54,679 bases of DNA from JBDKVA01 sp039679375 (GCA_039679375.1 JBDKVA010000211.1:1-54679); one strand, 5' to 3'; positions 32,050 through 41,308 are shown, numbered from the stretch's first letter. Notes: generated by a model from the letters alone, not told the origin. Made by a program: numbers and translations.

Positions 32050-34713
32050 CTAGCCTGCTGCCGTTTCGGATGCCTTCGTTTCTGATGGAGCTGCTTTCTC
32101 GTCTCTCTGCGCTATCATGCTGCGGCACTTTTCAAGCACCTCAAGTGCAGGATCAAGTTCTTCATAAAAAAGCACGACCAGTTCACCGGGCTGGGCATCC
32201 ATGATCGCAGTCTCCAATGCCTTGGTTTCCGAATAGATCACGGTAATATCTTCCGTACTCATGCCTTCGCCTACCGCCGCATCGTAAAGGATATCCGCGA
32301 CTTCCCCGGCATTCCTGCCCCGCAGGTCGATATCCTCCTTGATATACAGCTTTGAAAAGAAATGTCCGCATATCCTGCCCACCTCGCATATGCTTTCATC
32401 TTTTCTGTCTCCCGGCATACCGATTACACCGGTATAGGCGGTGGCGCCAATTGATCCGATCATATCGATGACGGCACGATAACCTGCCGGATTATGGCCA
32501 TAATCAAGCATGACAGAGAAATTTCCCATATCAAAAATATTGAATCTTCCGGGGTTGGTGGAAATATCAGGCTTAAAGCTTGTAAGCCCTTTGCGGATCG
32601 CGTCAATCGATATGCCTAATGCCAGAAGCGCTGAAACCGCCGCAAGTGAATTTTCAACATTGCATTCTGCCATGCCCTTAAACGTAATCGGGATCTCATC
32701 GATTCCGGCGACAAGAATTTCCCTGCCTTCATCAACCAGATAAATGGAACCGCTGCGGGCATAAACGACCCGGTTCCCTTTATTGATCTGCTGCACAAGC
32801 AAAAGGTTGCAGTCATTTGCAGAAAAAAGCATCGTCCTGCATTTTACCCTTTTCATGAGGAAAGGCGTCATTTCATCTGATGCATTCAGTACTGCAAACC
32901 CATCAGGCTTAACCGCTTCAACCACAAGAGATTTGACCATGGCCAGTTCTTCCATAGTGCTGATCCCGTCCAGACCCATATGATCGTTACTGATATTGAC
33001 CACTACGCCAACATCCGCCAGATCGTACCCCAGCCCTTTCTTAATAATGCCGCCCCTGGCCGTTTCAAGCACGGCAGCATCAATGCGCCTGTCCTGCAGT
33101 ACTTTTGCAGCGCTCATAGCTCCGGTGTTGTCACCCTTTAAAATGCATTCGCCGTTAACATAAACGCCGCTTGTACATGTCATCCCTACGACTTTCCCAT
33201 CCATGCCCAGCGTGTGTGCAATAAGCCTTGTAACAGTCGTCTTGCCATTGGTTCCGGTTACCGAAACAATGGGAATATTATTTACACGATCCCGGGGGTA
33301 TAGCAGTTCCACGATGTCACCGGCCACATTCCGCGGCTTCCCCTCTGCAGGATAAAGGTGCATCCGCAGACCGGGAGCCACATTCACCTCAATGACGGCG
33401 CCATTATCCGGAGTAAGTGGCATTGAAATATCTTTACATGTAATATCAATTCCGGCAACATCAAGCCCCAGCAATTCTGCTGCCATTACCGCAAGCTGTG
33501 CGTTGTCGGGATGGACTTCATCGGTGCAATCCCTTGCCGTTCCGCCCGTACTGATATTTCCATTATACCGCAGCAATACGTTGGCGCCCTTCGCCGGTAT
33601 GCTGTTTTCATCATAGCCTTCCTTCGCAAGTACCTGCCTGGACATATCATCAAGCTTTATTCTGGTCAAAGGCTTTTCGTGATCGGTACCCCTCAAAGGA
33701 TTTTTATTTTCCATATCGACCAGTTGCTTTACAGTATGAATTCCGTCTCCTGTGACATTCGGGGGCTTTCTTTCGGCTGCCGCGGCCAGTTTGCCGCCTA
33801 CCGCAAGGAGCCTGTAATCCCTTCCGGGTATATGCTTCTCCACTATGACTGCACGGCTGTATTTAACGGCTGTATGGAATGCCCGCTCCAGCTCTTTGCT
33901 GCTGGAAATATTGATAAATACGCCTTTCCCCTGATTTGCATCAAACGGCTTAATGACTACCGGATAACCAATGGCGGATGCAGCTGATACTGCTGACTGT
34001 ACAGTATATGCGATATCTCCGAATGGGACAGGTATACCCTCTTCCGACAGGATCTTTTTGGTAAGATGCTTATTTCCCGCAAAATCCACCGCAATGCAGC
34101 CAGGCTTGTCCGTCAGGGATGCTTCGACAAAATGTGTATATTTCCCGTATCCCAATTGCAGTATTCCGGAATTTTCCAGGCAGGTCACAGGGATGTTCCT
34201 CTTGAGGGCCTCTTCATAAATGGCGCTTGTGCTGGGGCCCAGGTCAGTTTCCGCGGCTGTCTTTGCCAGATGCTGCAATATACTGTCCATCTCCGGCATT
34301 TCCCCGACAATCAGCATATTTATCATTTCTACTGCCGCAAGCAGGCATTCCACTGCATATTTTTCATTTTTGTACTCAAAAACAATGTAATAAATAGACG
34401 GAGCTTCAAGTTCCCTGCTTTTGCCGTAATGCACGTCATATCCCGCCAGGCTTTGAAGCTCAAGCGCCATATGTTCCGTAACATGCGCCAGATAGGTTCC
34501 TTCCCTGAGCCTTTCCGTAAAGCCGCCTTCATATCCAAGAGAGCAATAATGCTTCTGCAGGCCTGGCAGCATTTGCAGCAGACGCTCATTAAATCCATTT
34601 ATGGAACAGGTAGGTGTATCATATAAGTTTCCCAGATCAACAACAGTTTTTATAACAGGTTTAAAGCTGTAAATGTTCTTCCCTTTATATGGCTTAATAT
34701 TAAGAATATCCAC
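32050..34713 (-). CDS. cphA: Cyanophycin synthetase
   Basis: Makes the storage polymer multi-L-arginyl-poly-L-aspartate from Asp and Arg with ATP. The 887-residue protein has the three expected parts: an N-terminal region of about 160 residues with HVTEHMALELQSLAGYDV, an ATP-grasp domain (GYPVVIKPFDANQGKGVFI; GIDITCKDIS), and a C-terminal Mur ligase-like part with the P-loop VTGTNGKTTVTRLI and DYGHNPAGY. Length is typical. Translation starts at a GTG with GGAGGG six bases upstream. A family II element separates it from cphB. Together with cphB and iadA it forms a full synthesis and degradation route. Confidence 0.96.
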   Translation of the reverse strand: MDILNIKPYKGKNIYSFKPVIKTVVDLGNLYDTPTCSINGFNERLLQMLPGLQKHYCSLGYEGGFTERLREGTYLAHVTEHMALELQSLAGYDVHYGKSRELEAPSIYYIVFEYKNEKYAVECLLAAVEMINMLIVGEMPEMDSILQHLAKTAAETDLGPSTSAIYEEALKRNIPVTCLENSGILQLGYGKYTHFVEASLTDKPGCIAVDFAGNKHLTKKILSEEGIPVPFGDIAYTVQSAVSAASAIGYPVVIKPFDANQGKGVFINISSSKELERAFHTAVKYSRAVIVEKHIPGRDYRLLAVGGKLAAAAERKPPNVTGDGIHTVKQLVDMENKNPLRGTDHEKPLTRIKLDDMSRQVLAKEGYDENSIPAKGANVLLRYNGNISTGGTARDCTDEVHPDNAQLAVMAAELLGLDVAGIDITCKDISMPLTPDNGAVIEVNVAPGLRMHLYPAEGKPRNVAGDIVELLYPRDRVNNIPIVSVTGTNGKTTVTRLIAHTLGMDGKVVGMTCTSGVYVNGECILKGDNTGAMSAAKVLQDRRIDAAVLETARGGIIKKGLGYDLADVGVVVNISNDHMGLDGISTMEELAMVKSLVVEAVKPDGFAVLNASDEMTPFLMKRVKCRTMLFSANDCNLLLVQQINKGNRVVYARSGSIYLVDEGREILVAGIDEIPITFKGMAECNVENSLAAVSALLALGISIDAIRKGLTSFKPDISTNPGRFNIFDMGNFSVMLDYGHNPAGYRAVIDMIGSIGATAYTGVIGMPGDRKDESICEVGRICGHFFSKLYIKEDIDLRGRNAGEVADILYDAAVGEGMSTEDITVIYSETKALETAIMDAQPGELVVLFYEELDPALEVLEKCRSMIAQRDEKAAPSETKASETAAG

Positions 34714-34738
34714 AATATTCCCTCCGTATATTGTATAG

Positions 34739-34832
34739 ATTGAATGAACTGATTTTCTTTACGAATGGCTGCGCAAACAGCAGTGATTCTATGATGTCTG
34801 CGAAGACAGGCGTTAAGGAAATTTCATTCAAT
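34739..34832. repeat. Family II element, copy 3 (94 bp)
   Basis: Bounded by ATTGAATGAA and TTCATTCAAT. It lies between cphB and cphA, 25 bases before the cphA start, so it forms part of the mRNA leader or promoter region of cphA. Confidence 0.9.
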
Positions 34833-34865
34833 TAATATAGATAATGCGAAAAAGATTATGTTCCG

Positions 34866-35678
34866 CTAATGCAATCTGATTACCTCTCTCTCAACCAGGT
34901 CAAATCCATAGCCCGATGGCAGCACATGAAGCGTAATGTTGGCTATGGCCAGATTTTCATCCGGCAAGAGCTCCGAGACATTGGTGCTTTTTATGTGCCT
35001 TCCGTCCACAACCGTCACTGAGTTGCTGCCGATGACTTCAAAATGGTCATCCGGAAACACCCTGATCGCGGTATCCTCATCAATGCCGATACCCAGTATG
35101 GAAGGATTTTCGGCCACTCCGCACAAAAGTCTCCCGATCCTGCCTCTCTGATGGAAATGCTGGTCGATCAACGCTGCCTCAAGCAATCCCAGCCCCGGTG
35201 CCATTTTGAGCGTACATTTTCTTGCAGGGTCATTGTCATTGCCATCCACGATCATTGTTCTGCTCATAACGGACGCGCCTGCACTGGTGCCCGCAATGGC
35301 CGTCCCTGCTTCATATGCTCTGTACAATGCATTATAAACCCTGGTACCGCCAAGTATACTTGTTATTCTAAGTTGATCACCGCCGGTAAAAAAAATACCT
35401 GTCGATTCGGAAATCAGTTTCGAATTCTTTTCCAGATCCGCATCGTCCCGTGAATTGATATTCAGAATGTTTATATCGATAGCTCCCAGCTTTGCAAATA
35501 CCGATTTGTATTGATTCCCTGATTCAAGCGGCTTTTCGGTGGCAGTTGTAATGACAGTCAGTCTTGCCGCTGCCATCCCGGAAAGTGATATGAATGTTTT
35601 CAAAATACTGCATTCACCTGTCTTATCCTCGGCGCCGCCTATAATAATTAAATTGCCCGTTTTCATTTGGCTCACCAT
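34866..35678 (-). CDS. cphB: Cyanophycinase
   Basis: A serine hydrolase that cuts cyanophycin into beta-Asp-Arg dipeptides. The 270-residue protein starts with GNLIIIGGAEDKTGE, has FFTGGDQLRITSILGGTRVY, the nucleophile in IAGTSAGASVMSRTMI, and the His-containing LIDQHFHQRGRIGRLL. Length and motifs match intracellular CphB. Starts at 35678 (ATG) or 35666 (ATG) cannot be told apart, as no ideal ribosome site precedes either. Upstream of cphA in the same direction. Confidence 0.95.
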   Translation of the reverse strand: MVSQMKTGNLIIIGGAEDKTGECSILKTFISLSGMAAARLTVITTATEKPLESGNQYKSVFAKLGAIDINILNINSRDDADLEKNSKLISESTGIFFTGGDQLRITSILGGTRVYNALYRAYEAGTAIAGTSAGASVMSRTMIVDGNDNDPARKCTLKMAPGLGLLEAALIDQHFHQRGRIGRLLCGVAENPSILGIGIDEDTAIRVFPDDHFEVIGSNSVTVVDGRHIKSTNVSELLPDENLAIANITLHVLPSGYGFDLVEREVIRLH

Positions 35679-35706
35679 TTTCCTGACACTTTACACCGGC
35701 ATTCGA

Positions 35707-35979
35707 TCATATGCCCAATGCATGTTTCAGATAATTATAAAATACATCGCTAAAAATCAATCCCACCGCCATAAGCATGATACTTGCCACAATCAGGTAC
35801 ATACCAGCCCTTTTACCGTTTTTACTTACCAGAATGCCCATTACAACTGCGACAACACCAAAAATAAATGGGTATCTGATCAGCGATGCAATCGCTGCGA
35901 TCCAGCCCAATATAAGGTAAAGGCCGCCTGCCTTCCCTCTGGACCTGCTGATACTGCCGTTCCGGCCTATTCTATCCAT
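35707..35979 (-). CDS. Small membrane protein in the cyanophycin cluster
   Basis: A 90-residue protein with a basic N-terminus (RIGRNGSISRSRGK) and three hydrophobic stretches (LILGWIAAIASLIRYPFIFG, FGVVAVVMGILV, MYLIVASIMLMAVGLIF). This is like the DUF4190 or small-permease-like proteins of Firmicutes. No enzymatic residues. It lies between iadA and cphB, with short gaps, so is presumably co-expressed; a role in cyanophycin metabolism is only suggested by position. Confidence 0.78.
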   Translation of the reverse strand: MDRIGRNGSISRSRGKAGGLYLILGWIAAIASLIRYPFIFGVVAVVMGILVSKNGKRAGMYLIVASIMLMAVGLIFSDVFYNYLKHALGI

Positions 35980-36071
35980 CTGCTCACCTCATATTATATT
36001 AGTTTCCTTTCCTCACATCCGCTATACCACCGGTTCGCTGTCAAATTATGATTTTGCTGCAAAAAGCCGGT

Positions 36072-37187
36072 TTATGTCTTCTTGTATAACAGGCGTCCCC
36101 GTGAAAAAAGCATGCTGACAGTAAAAGTATTCCCATCAAGCAGTAACATATCCGCATCGCTCCCAACTGCAAGCTGTCCCTTTGCAGGCTGCAGCTTCAG
36201 TACCTTCGCAACATTGGAGGTCACTGTTTTCAGGACTTCGGCAAGAGGCAAATCAAATTCTTTCACCGCTGTCCTTATATCATTAAAAAGCGCCATTACA
36301 TTTGCAGCCTCGGTATGTGACGCACCTGCACCACTTCCGTTTCCATCCGAGGATACCGTAACACGGTCCAGGCTTTTCCCGGTGTCCAGCAATTCCTTCA
36401 GGCATTCGGGCACACCGCAGCCTGTGTCTGTATTCTCTCCTGCCGTGAGATCTATATTTCCACCGCTTTGCCAATATTGAACAGCTTGTTTGAAAAGCGC
36501 TCTGTTCCTGTTCAAATGTGTCGGAACGAACATTGAAATTGGGAAATCCGTATCCTTCAACAGATCAGTGAGAGGCTTCAGCCCAGTCTTGCCATCTCCT
36601 ACGTGCAGGTGCACTACTCCCGCCTTCTGCCCCAGCATGCCGCCAGTAAGCGCTTCATGCGCCAGCTTCATCAGTTCCTGACCGGAAGGGTGGGATGACC
36701 TGTAGTCCGAAATGGCAATTTCGCCCGTGCCGATTACTTTATCAATCAGTGCAATATCTGTTAATACTCTTCCGGTAATTGTAACAGGAGGCAACCCGTA
36801 GTTTCCGGCATATATGTAAGCGGTCAGCCCTTCGGCCTCCAGAGCCCGCGCTTTCATGAGCAGGCCCTGCATGCTTTTTCCCACCGCATCAGCCCCAAGC
36901 AAGCCTACGACGGTTGTTATCCCCGCAGCGGCCAGTGTATCCATCCTTATTGGATCAATACTGCTTTGCGGACCCTGTTCGCCGCCGCCGCCCGTTATGT
37001 GCACATGCTGGTCCAGAAAACCCGGGCATGCTATTTTCCCATCACACTCGGTTACTGTAAGGCCTGGCAATGATTCTGCAGAAATGTCCGGCATGATCCG
37101 CGCAATTTTATCAAAAGCCACTAGAATATCCTGCCTGCCCATATAATCAGGAGCATAGCATTCTACATTTTTATACAGCTGAAACAC
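36072..37187 (-). CDS. iadA: Isoaspartyl dipeptidase
   Basis: Hydrolyses beta-aspartyl dipeptides, including the beta-Asp-Arg product of cyanophycinase. The 371-residue amidohydrolase shows GFLDQHVHITGGGGEQG (metal ligands), the YAGNYGLPPVTITG block, EIAISDYRSSHP, VHLHVGDGK, THLNRN and the catalytic Asp in VTVSSDGNGS. The carbamylated lysine place is not fixed by eye. First gene of the cyanophycin operon, divergent from the lexA-like gene 204 bases away. Confidence 0.95.
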   Translation of the reverse strand: MFQLYKNVECYAPDYMGRQDILVAFDKIARIMPDISAESLPGLTVTECDGKIACPGFLDQHVHITGGGGEQGPQSSIDPIRMDTLAAAGITTVVGLLGADAVGKSMQGLLMKARALEAEGLTAYIYAGNYGLPPVTITGRVLTDIALIDKVIGTGEIAISDYRSSHPSGQELMKLAHEALTGGMLGQKAGVVHLHVGDGKTGLKPLTDLLKDTDFPISMFVPTHLNRNRALFKQAVQYWQSGGNIDLTAGENTDTGCGVPECLKELLDTGKSLDRVTVSSDGNGSGAGASHTEAANVMALFNDIRTAVKEFDLPLAEVLKTVTSNVAKVLKLQPAKGQLAVGSDADMLLLDGNTFTVSMLFSRGRLLYKKT

Positions 37188-37391
37188 GAGTACCTCCTTG
37201 AAATTTCAATATACTATTTTGTCCCCTATAAATAATAGGTATACATTCAGGTTATGCTATAATGTTTTTACGTTATTATGCACTTATTTTACAATAATGT
37301 TATTATTTAATTTGATTAATTTAAATAATTCTGTTAAACTATTGTGTGTTATGTGTTTTATGTAAAGTAATTTATTACAAAGGGTGATCAA

Positions 37392-38027
37392 ATGTCTGTA
37401 AATTTTAGCAATTTAACTGCAAAACAGAAAAAAGTATATTCCGCAATCGAAACGTACATTAACTTGAAAGGCATCCCTCCGACAGTCCGTGAAATAGGTG
37501 AGATGGTTGGTGAAAAAACACCTGGAGCAGTTCAGGGAATCCTCAACAGGCTTGAGCAAAAAAATGTTATAAAACGGCAGTTAGGTGCCGCCAGGTCTAT
37601 ACAGCTGGTATCTCCGGACAACCAGATGTATGCAACACCCGTATATGTACCTGAGATCAAAAAGATCAGTAAAAGAAATATCGATGATCTTACGAATATT
37701 TATAACATCGAAAAGTATCACCCCATATCTCCCGATGTTCTCACAGAAAGCTGCAACTATTTAATATTTGAATCTCCTGACGACGGGCTTTCAGAAAGCG
37801 GCTTCGGATCCAACGATACCATCCTGGTAAACACCTCAGCCGAATTGAAGTCGGGCAACATTGTACTGATATTTTATGAAAACCGTGCGCTTTTGAGGTA
37901 CTACTACCCGGAGGAGGACGGTACTATGACGCTGAAAGCGGATTCAAGCATTATCAATAAAGAGAACTTTACCAGCGATGAGGTTAGAATCATCGGAAGG
38001 GTAGAAGGCCGGTATACCAGATTCTAA
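37392..38027 (+). CDS. LexA-like repressor lacking autocleavage residues
   Basis: The first 70 residues are the LexA winged helix: LTAKQKKVYSAIETYINLKG, IPPTVREIGEMVGEKTPGAV and LNRLEQKNVIKR. The remaining 140 residues align with the S24 peptidase domain in length and pattern (NIEKYHPISPDVL; SGFGSNDTILVNTSAELKSG), but the catalytic Ser of GDSM is replaced (PDDGLSESG), the Lys of the VKR block is replaced (ALLRYY), and the Ala-Gly cleavage pair is gone (KKISKRNID). It should bind DNA but not self-cleave. The RBS AAGGGTGATCAA precedes the ATG at 37392. A true LexA must be elsewhere in the genome. Confidence 0.85.
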   Translation: MSVNFSNLTAKQKKVYSAIETYINLKGIPPTVREIGEMVGEKTPGAVQGILNRLEQKNVIKRQLGAARSIQLVSPDNQMYATPVYVPEIKKISKRNIDDLTNIYNIEKYHPISPDVLTESCNYLIFESPDDGLSESGFGSNDTILVNTSAELKSGNIVLIFYENRALLRYYYPEEDGTMTLKADSSIINKENFTSDEVRIIGRVEGRYTRF

Positions 38028-38146
38028 TGGATCTGGACATAAAAGTGGCGTATGTACATCGATTGATTGGTTAACATAATATATCAATATCAGAGATCAG
38101 AATCGAGCATAGCTGCAAACTATGATTGATCTGACTCTGGTAGATT

Positions 38147-39232
38147 TTATATTTGGCTATTTATTTCTTCTGCAATCAATCTGCCCATTTCCTTTGTTCC
38201 AACCGGCTTACATCCATATGATGCGATGTCACCGGTACGGAAGCCTTTATTCAGTACATTTTTCACGGCTTTATCCACCATTGCCGCGGCTTTATCCTGC
38301 CTCAATGAATACCGTAGCAGCATTGCAGCTGAAAGTATCGTCGCTATGGGATTTGCTCTGTCCTGTCCTGCTATATCCGGCGCAGAACCGTGTATCGGCT
38401 CATAAAGACCCAGCGTTCCGCTCCCGATACTGGCAGAAGGCAACATTCCGATCGACCCTGTAATCATGGAAGCTTCATCGGACAGGATGTCTCCAAATAA
38501 ATTTGAGGTCACGATCACGTCAAACTGGCGGGGATCCCTTATCAGCTGCATAGCAGCATTGTCAACATAGAGGTGGCTGAGCCGGATACTGGGGTAATCT
38601 TTTGATACCCTTATTATTACCTCTCTCCAGAGTCTTGAGCTCTCAAGTATATTGGCTTTATCGACTGAAGTGACAAGACCGCGGCGTTTTGAGGCTGCGT
38701 CAAATGCTATCCTCGCAATTCGCTCCACTTCCGCAGCGCTGTATTTTTCAGTATCGTAAGCTGTTTCATCGGGAGTGTCTTTTCCCTGTCTTCCCCTTTC
38801 ACCAAAATAAATGCCGCCCGTCAGTTCACGTACGACAAGGATGTCAATATTTCCACCGGCAATTTCCGCCCGGAGCGGTGATGCATCTTTAAGAGCTTCG
38901 TAAATGACAGCGGGCCGCAGGTTCGCAAAAAGCCCCAATCCCGACCGGATGCCAAGGAGTCCTGCTTCCGGCGTCCTGCCCCCCGGAAGGCCTTCCCATT
39001 TAGGGCCGCCTACCGCACCGAGCAGCACCGCATCACTTGCCTTGCAGGCTTCAAGTGTTGATTTAGGCAGCGGTTCACCAAATGCATCGATTGCACAGCC
39101 TCCCATAAGCTCTTCGCGAAAGCTGAACCGGATTCCTTGCTTATCTCCGACCGCATCCAAAACGGCCATCGCCTGGTTAACGACCTCAGGTCCTATTCCA
39201 TCGCCTTTTAATACCACGATGTTATATTCCAT
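38147..39232 (-). CDS. leuB: 3-isopropylmalate dehydrogenase
   Basis: Oxidative decarboxylation in leucine synthesis. The 361-residue protein has NIVVLKGDGIGPEVVNQAM, LLGAVGGPKWEG, LFANLRPAVIYEAL, ELTGGIYFGERGRQG, YVDNAAMQLIRDPRQFDVIV, NLFGDILSDEASMITGSIGM and the NAD-binding GSAPDIAGQDRANP. The ATG at 39232 has GGGAGG upstream; the ATG at 39283 would add an unrelated tail. It follows leuD, separated by the family III element. Confidence 0.97.
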   Translation of the reverse strand: MEYNIVVLKGDGIGPEVVNQAMAVLDAVGDKQGIRFSFREELMGGCAIDAFGEPLPKSTLEACKASDAVLLGAVGGPKWEGLPGGRTPEAGLLGIRSGLGLFANLRPAVIYEALKDASPLRAEIAGGNIDILVVRELTGGIYFGERGRQGKDTPDETAYDTEKYSAAEVERIARIAFDAASKRRGLVTSVDKANILESSRLWREVIIRVSKDYPSIRLSHLYVDNAAMQLIRDPRQFDVIVTSNLFGDILSDEASMITGSIGMLPSASIGSGTLGLYEPIHGSAPDIAGQDRANPIATILSAAMLLRYSLRQDKAAAMVDKAVKNVLNKGFRTGDIASYGCKPVGTKEMGRLIAEEINSQI

Positions 39233-39295
39233 ATAAAGCTCCTCCCAATTCCATTCTGATCGCATAACATGGCACTTAACCAAATCATGCCTTCG

Positions 39296-39409
39296 TACTG
39301 CAACGAAATAAACGCAAATTTGTCAGCATTTATGTGCCTCGCAGAAATAATCGCGAATGCTTCTACGCATTATTTCTGTGAGGGTAAATTGGAATATTTC
39401 GCTGCAGTA
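39296..39409. repeat. Family III palindromic element, copy 2 (114 bp), overlapping leuD end
   Basis: TACTGCAACGAAATA (39296-39310) and TATTTCGCTGCAGTA (39395-39409) are inverted repeats with one mismatch; an inner stem joins CAGAAATAATCGCG with CGCATTATTTCTG. The right 40 bases code for the last 12-13 residues of LeuD and its stop codon (39370-39372). Confidence 0.85.
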
Positions 39410-39903
39410 TTAGCTGACGCCTGCTTCCTGATATAGCCGATAAGCCCATCTGCTGCAATAATCTGCTGCATGAACTCGGGGAAAGGAACCCCTTTATATG
39501 TAACTCCCTTCGTCAGATTTGTTATAAGCCCGGTGTCAAAGTCAACCTCAAGCCTGTCGCCTTCGGACAGATCTGCCGCAGCTTCAGGACATTCAATAAT
39601 AGGTAACCCGATATTAATAGCATTTCTGTAAAAAATTCTTGCGAAGGTATCCGCGACGATGCAGGAGATACCGGAAGCCTTTATAGCAATGGGAGCATGT
39701 TCTCTGGACGAACCACAGCCGAAATTTTTTCCAGCTGCGATCATATCGCCTTTTCTCACTTTTTTAACAAAACCGGCATCCAGATCCTCCATACAATGAG
39801 AGGCTAGTTCTGCCGGATCGGATGAATTCAGATATCTGGCAGGTATAATGACGTCGGTATCTACATTATCTCCATATTTAATCACTTTGCCCTGAATTTT
39901 CAT
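39370..39903 (-). CDS. leuD: 3-isopropylmalate dehydratase small subunit
   Basis: With LeuC it isomerises 2- to 3-isopropylmalate. The 177-residue protein shows GDNVDTDVIIPARYLN, GKNFGCGSSREHAPIAIKAS and FYRNAINIGLPIIECP. It is about ten residues longer than usual; the tail after IRKQASA (NTAAKYSNLPSQK) and the stop lie inside a family III element. The ATG at 39903 follows GGAGG. Longer frames upstream pass through the family I element and are not coding. Confidence 0.96.
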   Translation of the reverse strand: MKIQGKVIKYGDNVDTDVIIPARYLNSSDPAELASHCMEDLDAGFVKKVRKGDMIAAGKNFGCGSSREHAPIAIKASGISCIVADTFARIFYRNAINIGLPIIECPEAAADLSEGDRLEVDFDTGLITNLTKGVTYKGVPFPEFMQQIIAADGLIGYIRKQASANTAAKYSNLPSQK

Positions 39904-39920
39904 ATCAAACCTCCTTTTTT

Positions 39921-40024
39921 TTAGTAACTTTTTGCCGCGGAACTGCAATAAAAAACAAGAAAATAGTTTCACATTCGCGGCAATATGTACATTCGTTGGG
40001 TTGTGGGCGGTAGCCCACATTGGT
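39921..40024 (+). repeat. Family I two-hairpin element, copy D (104 bp)
   Basis: Runs from TTAGTAACTTTTTGCCGCG to CCCACATTGGT and touches the leuC stop codon (40025-40027), ending 18 bases before the leuD start. The long stem carries a few mismatches (TTTTTGCCGCGGAA). It fills the leuC-leuD gap. Confidence 0.9.
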
Positions 40025-41308
40025 TTACAGCTCGTCCGGAGAAGCAATCCTGCCGGCTACTGCAGAAGCGGCTGCAATGGCAGGGCTTGCAAGGTAAACC
40101 TCGCTTTCCGGATGGCCCATTCTCCCGACGAAGTTTCTATTGGTAGTGGACACAGCCCTTTCGCCCTTGGCAAGGATACCCATATGCCCGCCCAGGCAAG
40201 GCCCGCAAGTGGGAGTGCTCACTACAGCACCGGCATCTACAAATATATTGAAAAGCCCCTCGTTCATAGACTGCTTCCAGATTTTCTGAGTTGCCGGAAT
40301 GATAATGCACCTTACATCCGGGTGGACCTTCCGCCCTTTCAGTATCCCGGCTGCAATACGCATGTCCTCGATCCTTCCGTTTGTACAGGAACCAATGACA
40401 ACCTGGTCTATTTTGATATTGCCTACACTGTCGATCGTTCTAGCCTTGTCAGGCAGAGGCGGGAATGCAACAGTAGGCTTGATATCGGCAAGATTGATCG
40501 TAATTTCTTCGCTATAAACTGCATCTTTATCCGCGGTAAACACCTTGTACTCTCTGGTAGAATGTTCTCTGACATATTCCAGCGTCTTTTCGTCCACCTT
40601 GAAAATGCCATTCTTCGCACCAGCCTCAATTGCCATATTCGCCATGGAAAACCGGTCATCCATGGAAAGGCTGTCAAGGCCATCACCTGTGAACTCCATT
40701 GATTTGTAAAGCGCACCGTCGACGCTGATTATTCCGATAATGTGTAAAATGACATCTTTACCGCTGACCCATCTGCCAGGCTTACCCGTCAATTCAAACC
40801 GTATCGCCTCCGGAATTTTGAACCACGCTTCTCCTGTAGCCATACCCGCAGCCATATCCGTACTCCCTATGCCGGTGGAAAAAGCTCCAAGAGCGCCATA
40901 CGTACAAGTATGGGAATCCGCTCCGATCACTACATCGCCCGGCACCACCAAACCCTTCTCCGGCAGCAGGGCATGCTCCACACCCATTTGTCCGACTTCA
41001 AAATAATTTAGAATGCCCATCTCCCGGGCAAATTCCTTTATATATTTCACCTGTTCCGCAGATTTAATATCCTTATTGGGAGTAAAATGATCCGGTACGA
41101 TAGTGATCTTACCCCTGTCAAAAACGTGATCTGCACCGATTTTACGAAATTCCTTCACAGCTACGGGAGCGGTGATATCGTTGCCAAGCACCATGTCGAG
41201 CTTTGCACGGATCAGCTGCCCGGCTTCCACCCTTTCCAGCCCCGCATGGGCTGCAAGGATTTTTTGGGTCATCGTCATCCCTTTTTTGCCTGGTAAATTG
41301 TCTGTCAT
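40025..41308 (-). CDS. leuC: 3-isopropylmalate dehydratase large subunit
   Basis: Fe-S hydratase of the aconitase family. The 427-residue protein is of the archaeal/clostridial HACN type, with DHFTPNKDIKSAEQ, GADSHTCTYGALGAFSTGIG, VIGSCTNGRIEDMRIA and STPTCGPCLGGHMG, so all three cluster cysteines are present. ATG at 41308 has GGAGG five to six bases upstream. No T-box leader was found in the region upstream. Confidence 0.96.
   Translation of the reverse strand: MTDNLPGKKGMTMTQKILAAHAGLERVEAGQLIRAKLDMVLGNDITAPVAVKEFRKIGADHVFDRGKITIVPDHFTPNKDIKSAEQVKYIKEFAREMGILNYFEVGQMGVEHALLPEKGLVVPGDVVIGADSHTCTYGALGAFSTGIGSTDMAAGMATGEAWFKIPEAIRFELTGKPGRWVSGKDVILHIIGIISVDGALYKSMEFTGDGLDSLSMDDRFSMANMAIEAGAKNGIFKVDEKTLEYVREHSTREYKVFTADKDAVYSEEITINLADIKPTVAFPPLPDKARTIDSVGNIKIDQVVIGSCTNGRIEDMRIAAGILKGRKVHPDVRCIIIPATQKIWKQSMNEGLFNIFVDAGAVVSTPTCGPCLGGHMGILAKGERAVSTTNRNFVGRMGHPESEVYLASPAIAAASAVAGRIASPDEL

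Noticed and set aside
39904..40047. N-terminal extension of LeuD through family I copy D
   Set aside because: The frame is open only because the element has few stops; the ATG at 39903 has a good ribosome site and matches family length. The same applies to cpaF (48069-48158) and the gene at 30729.
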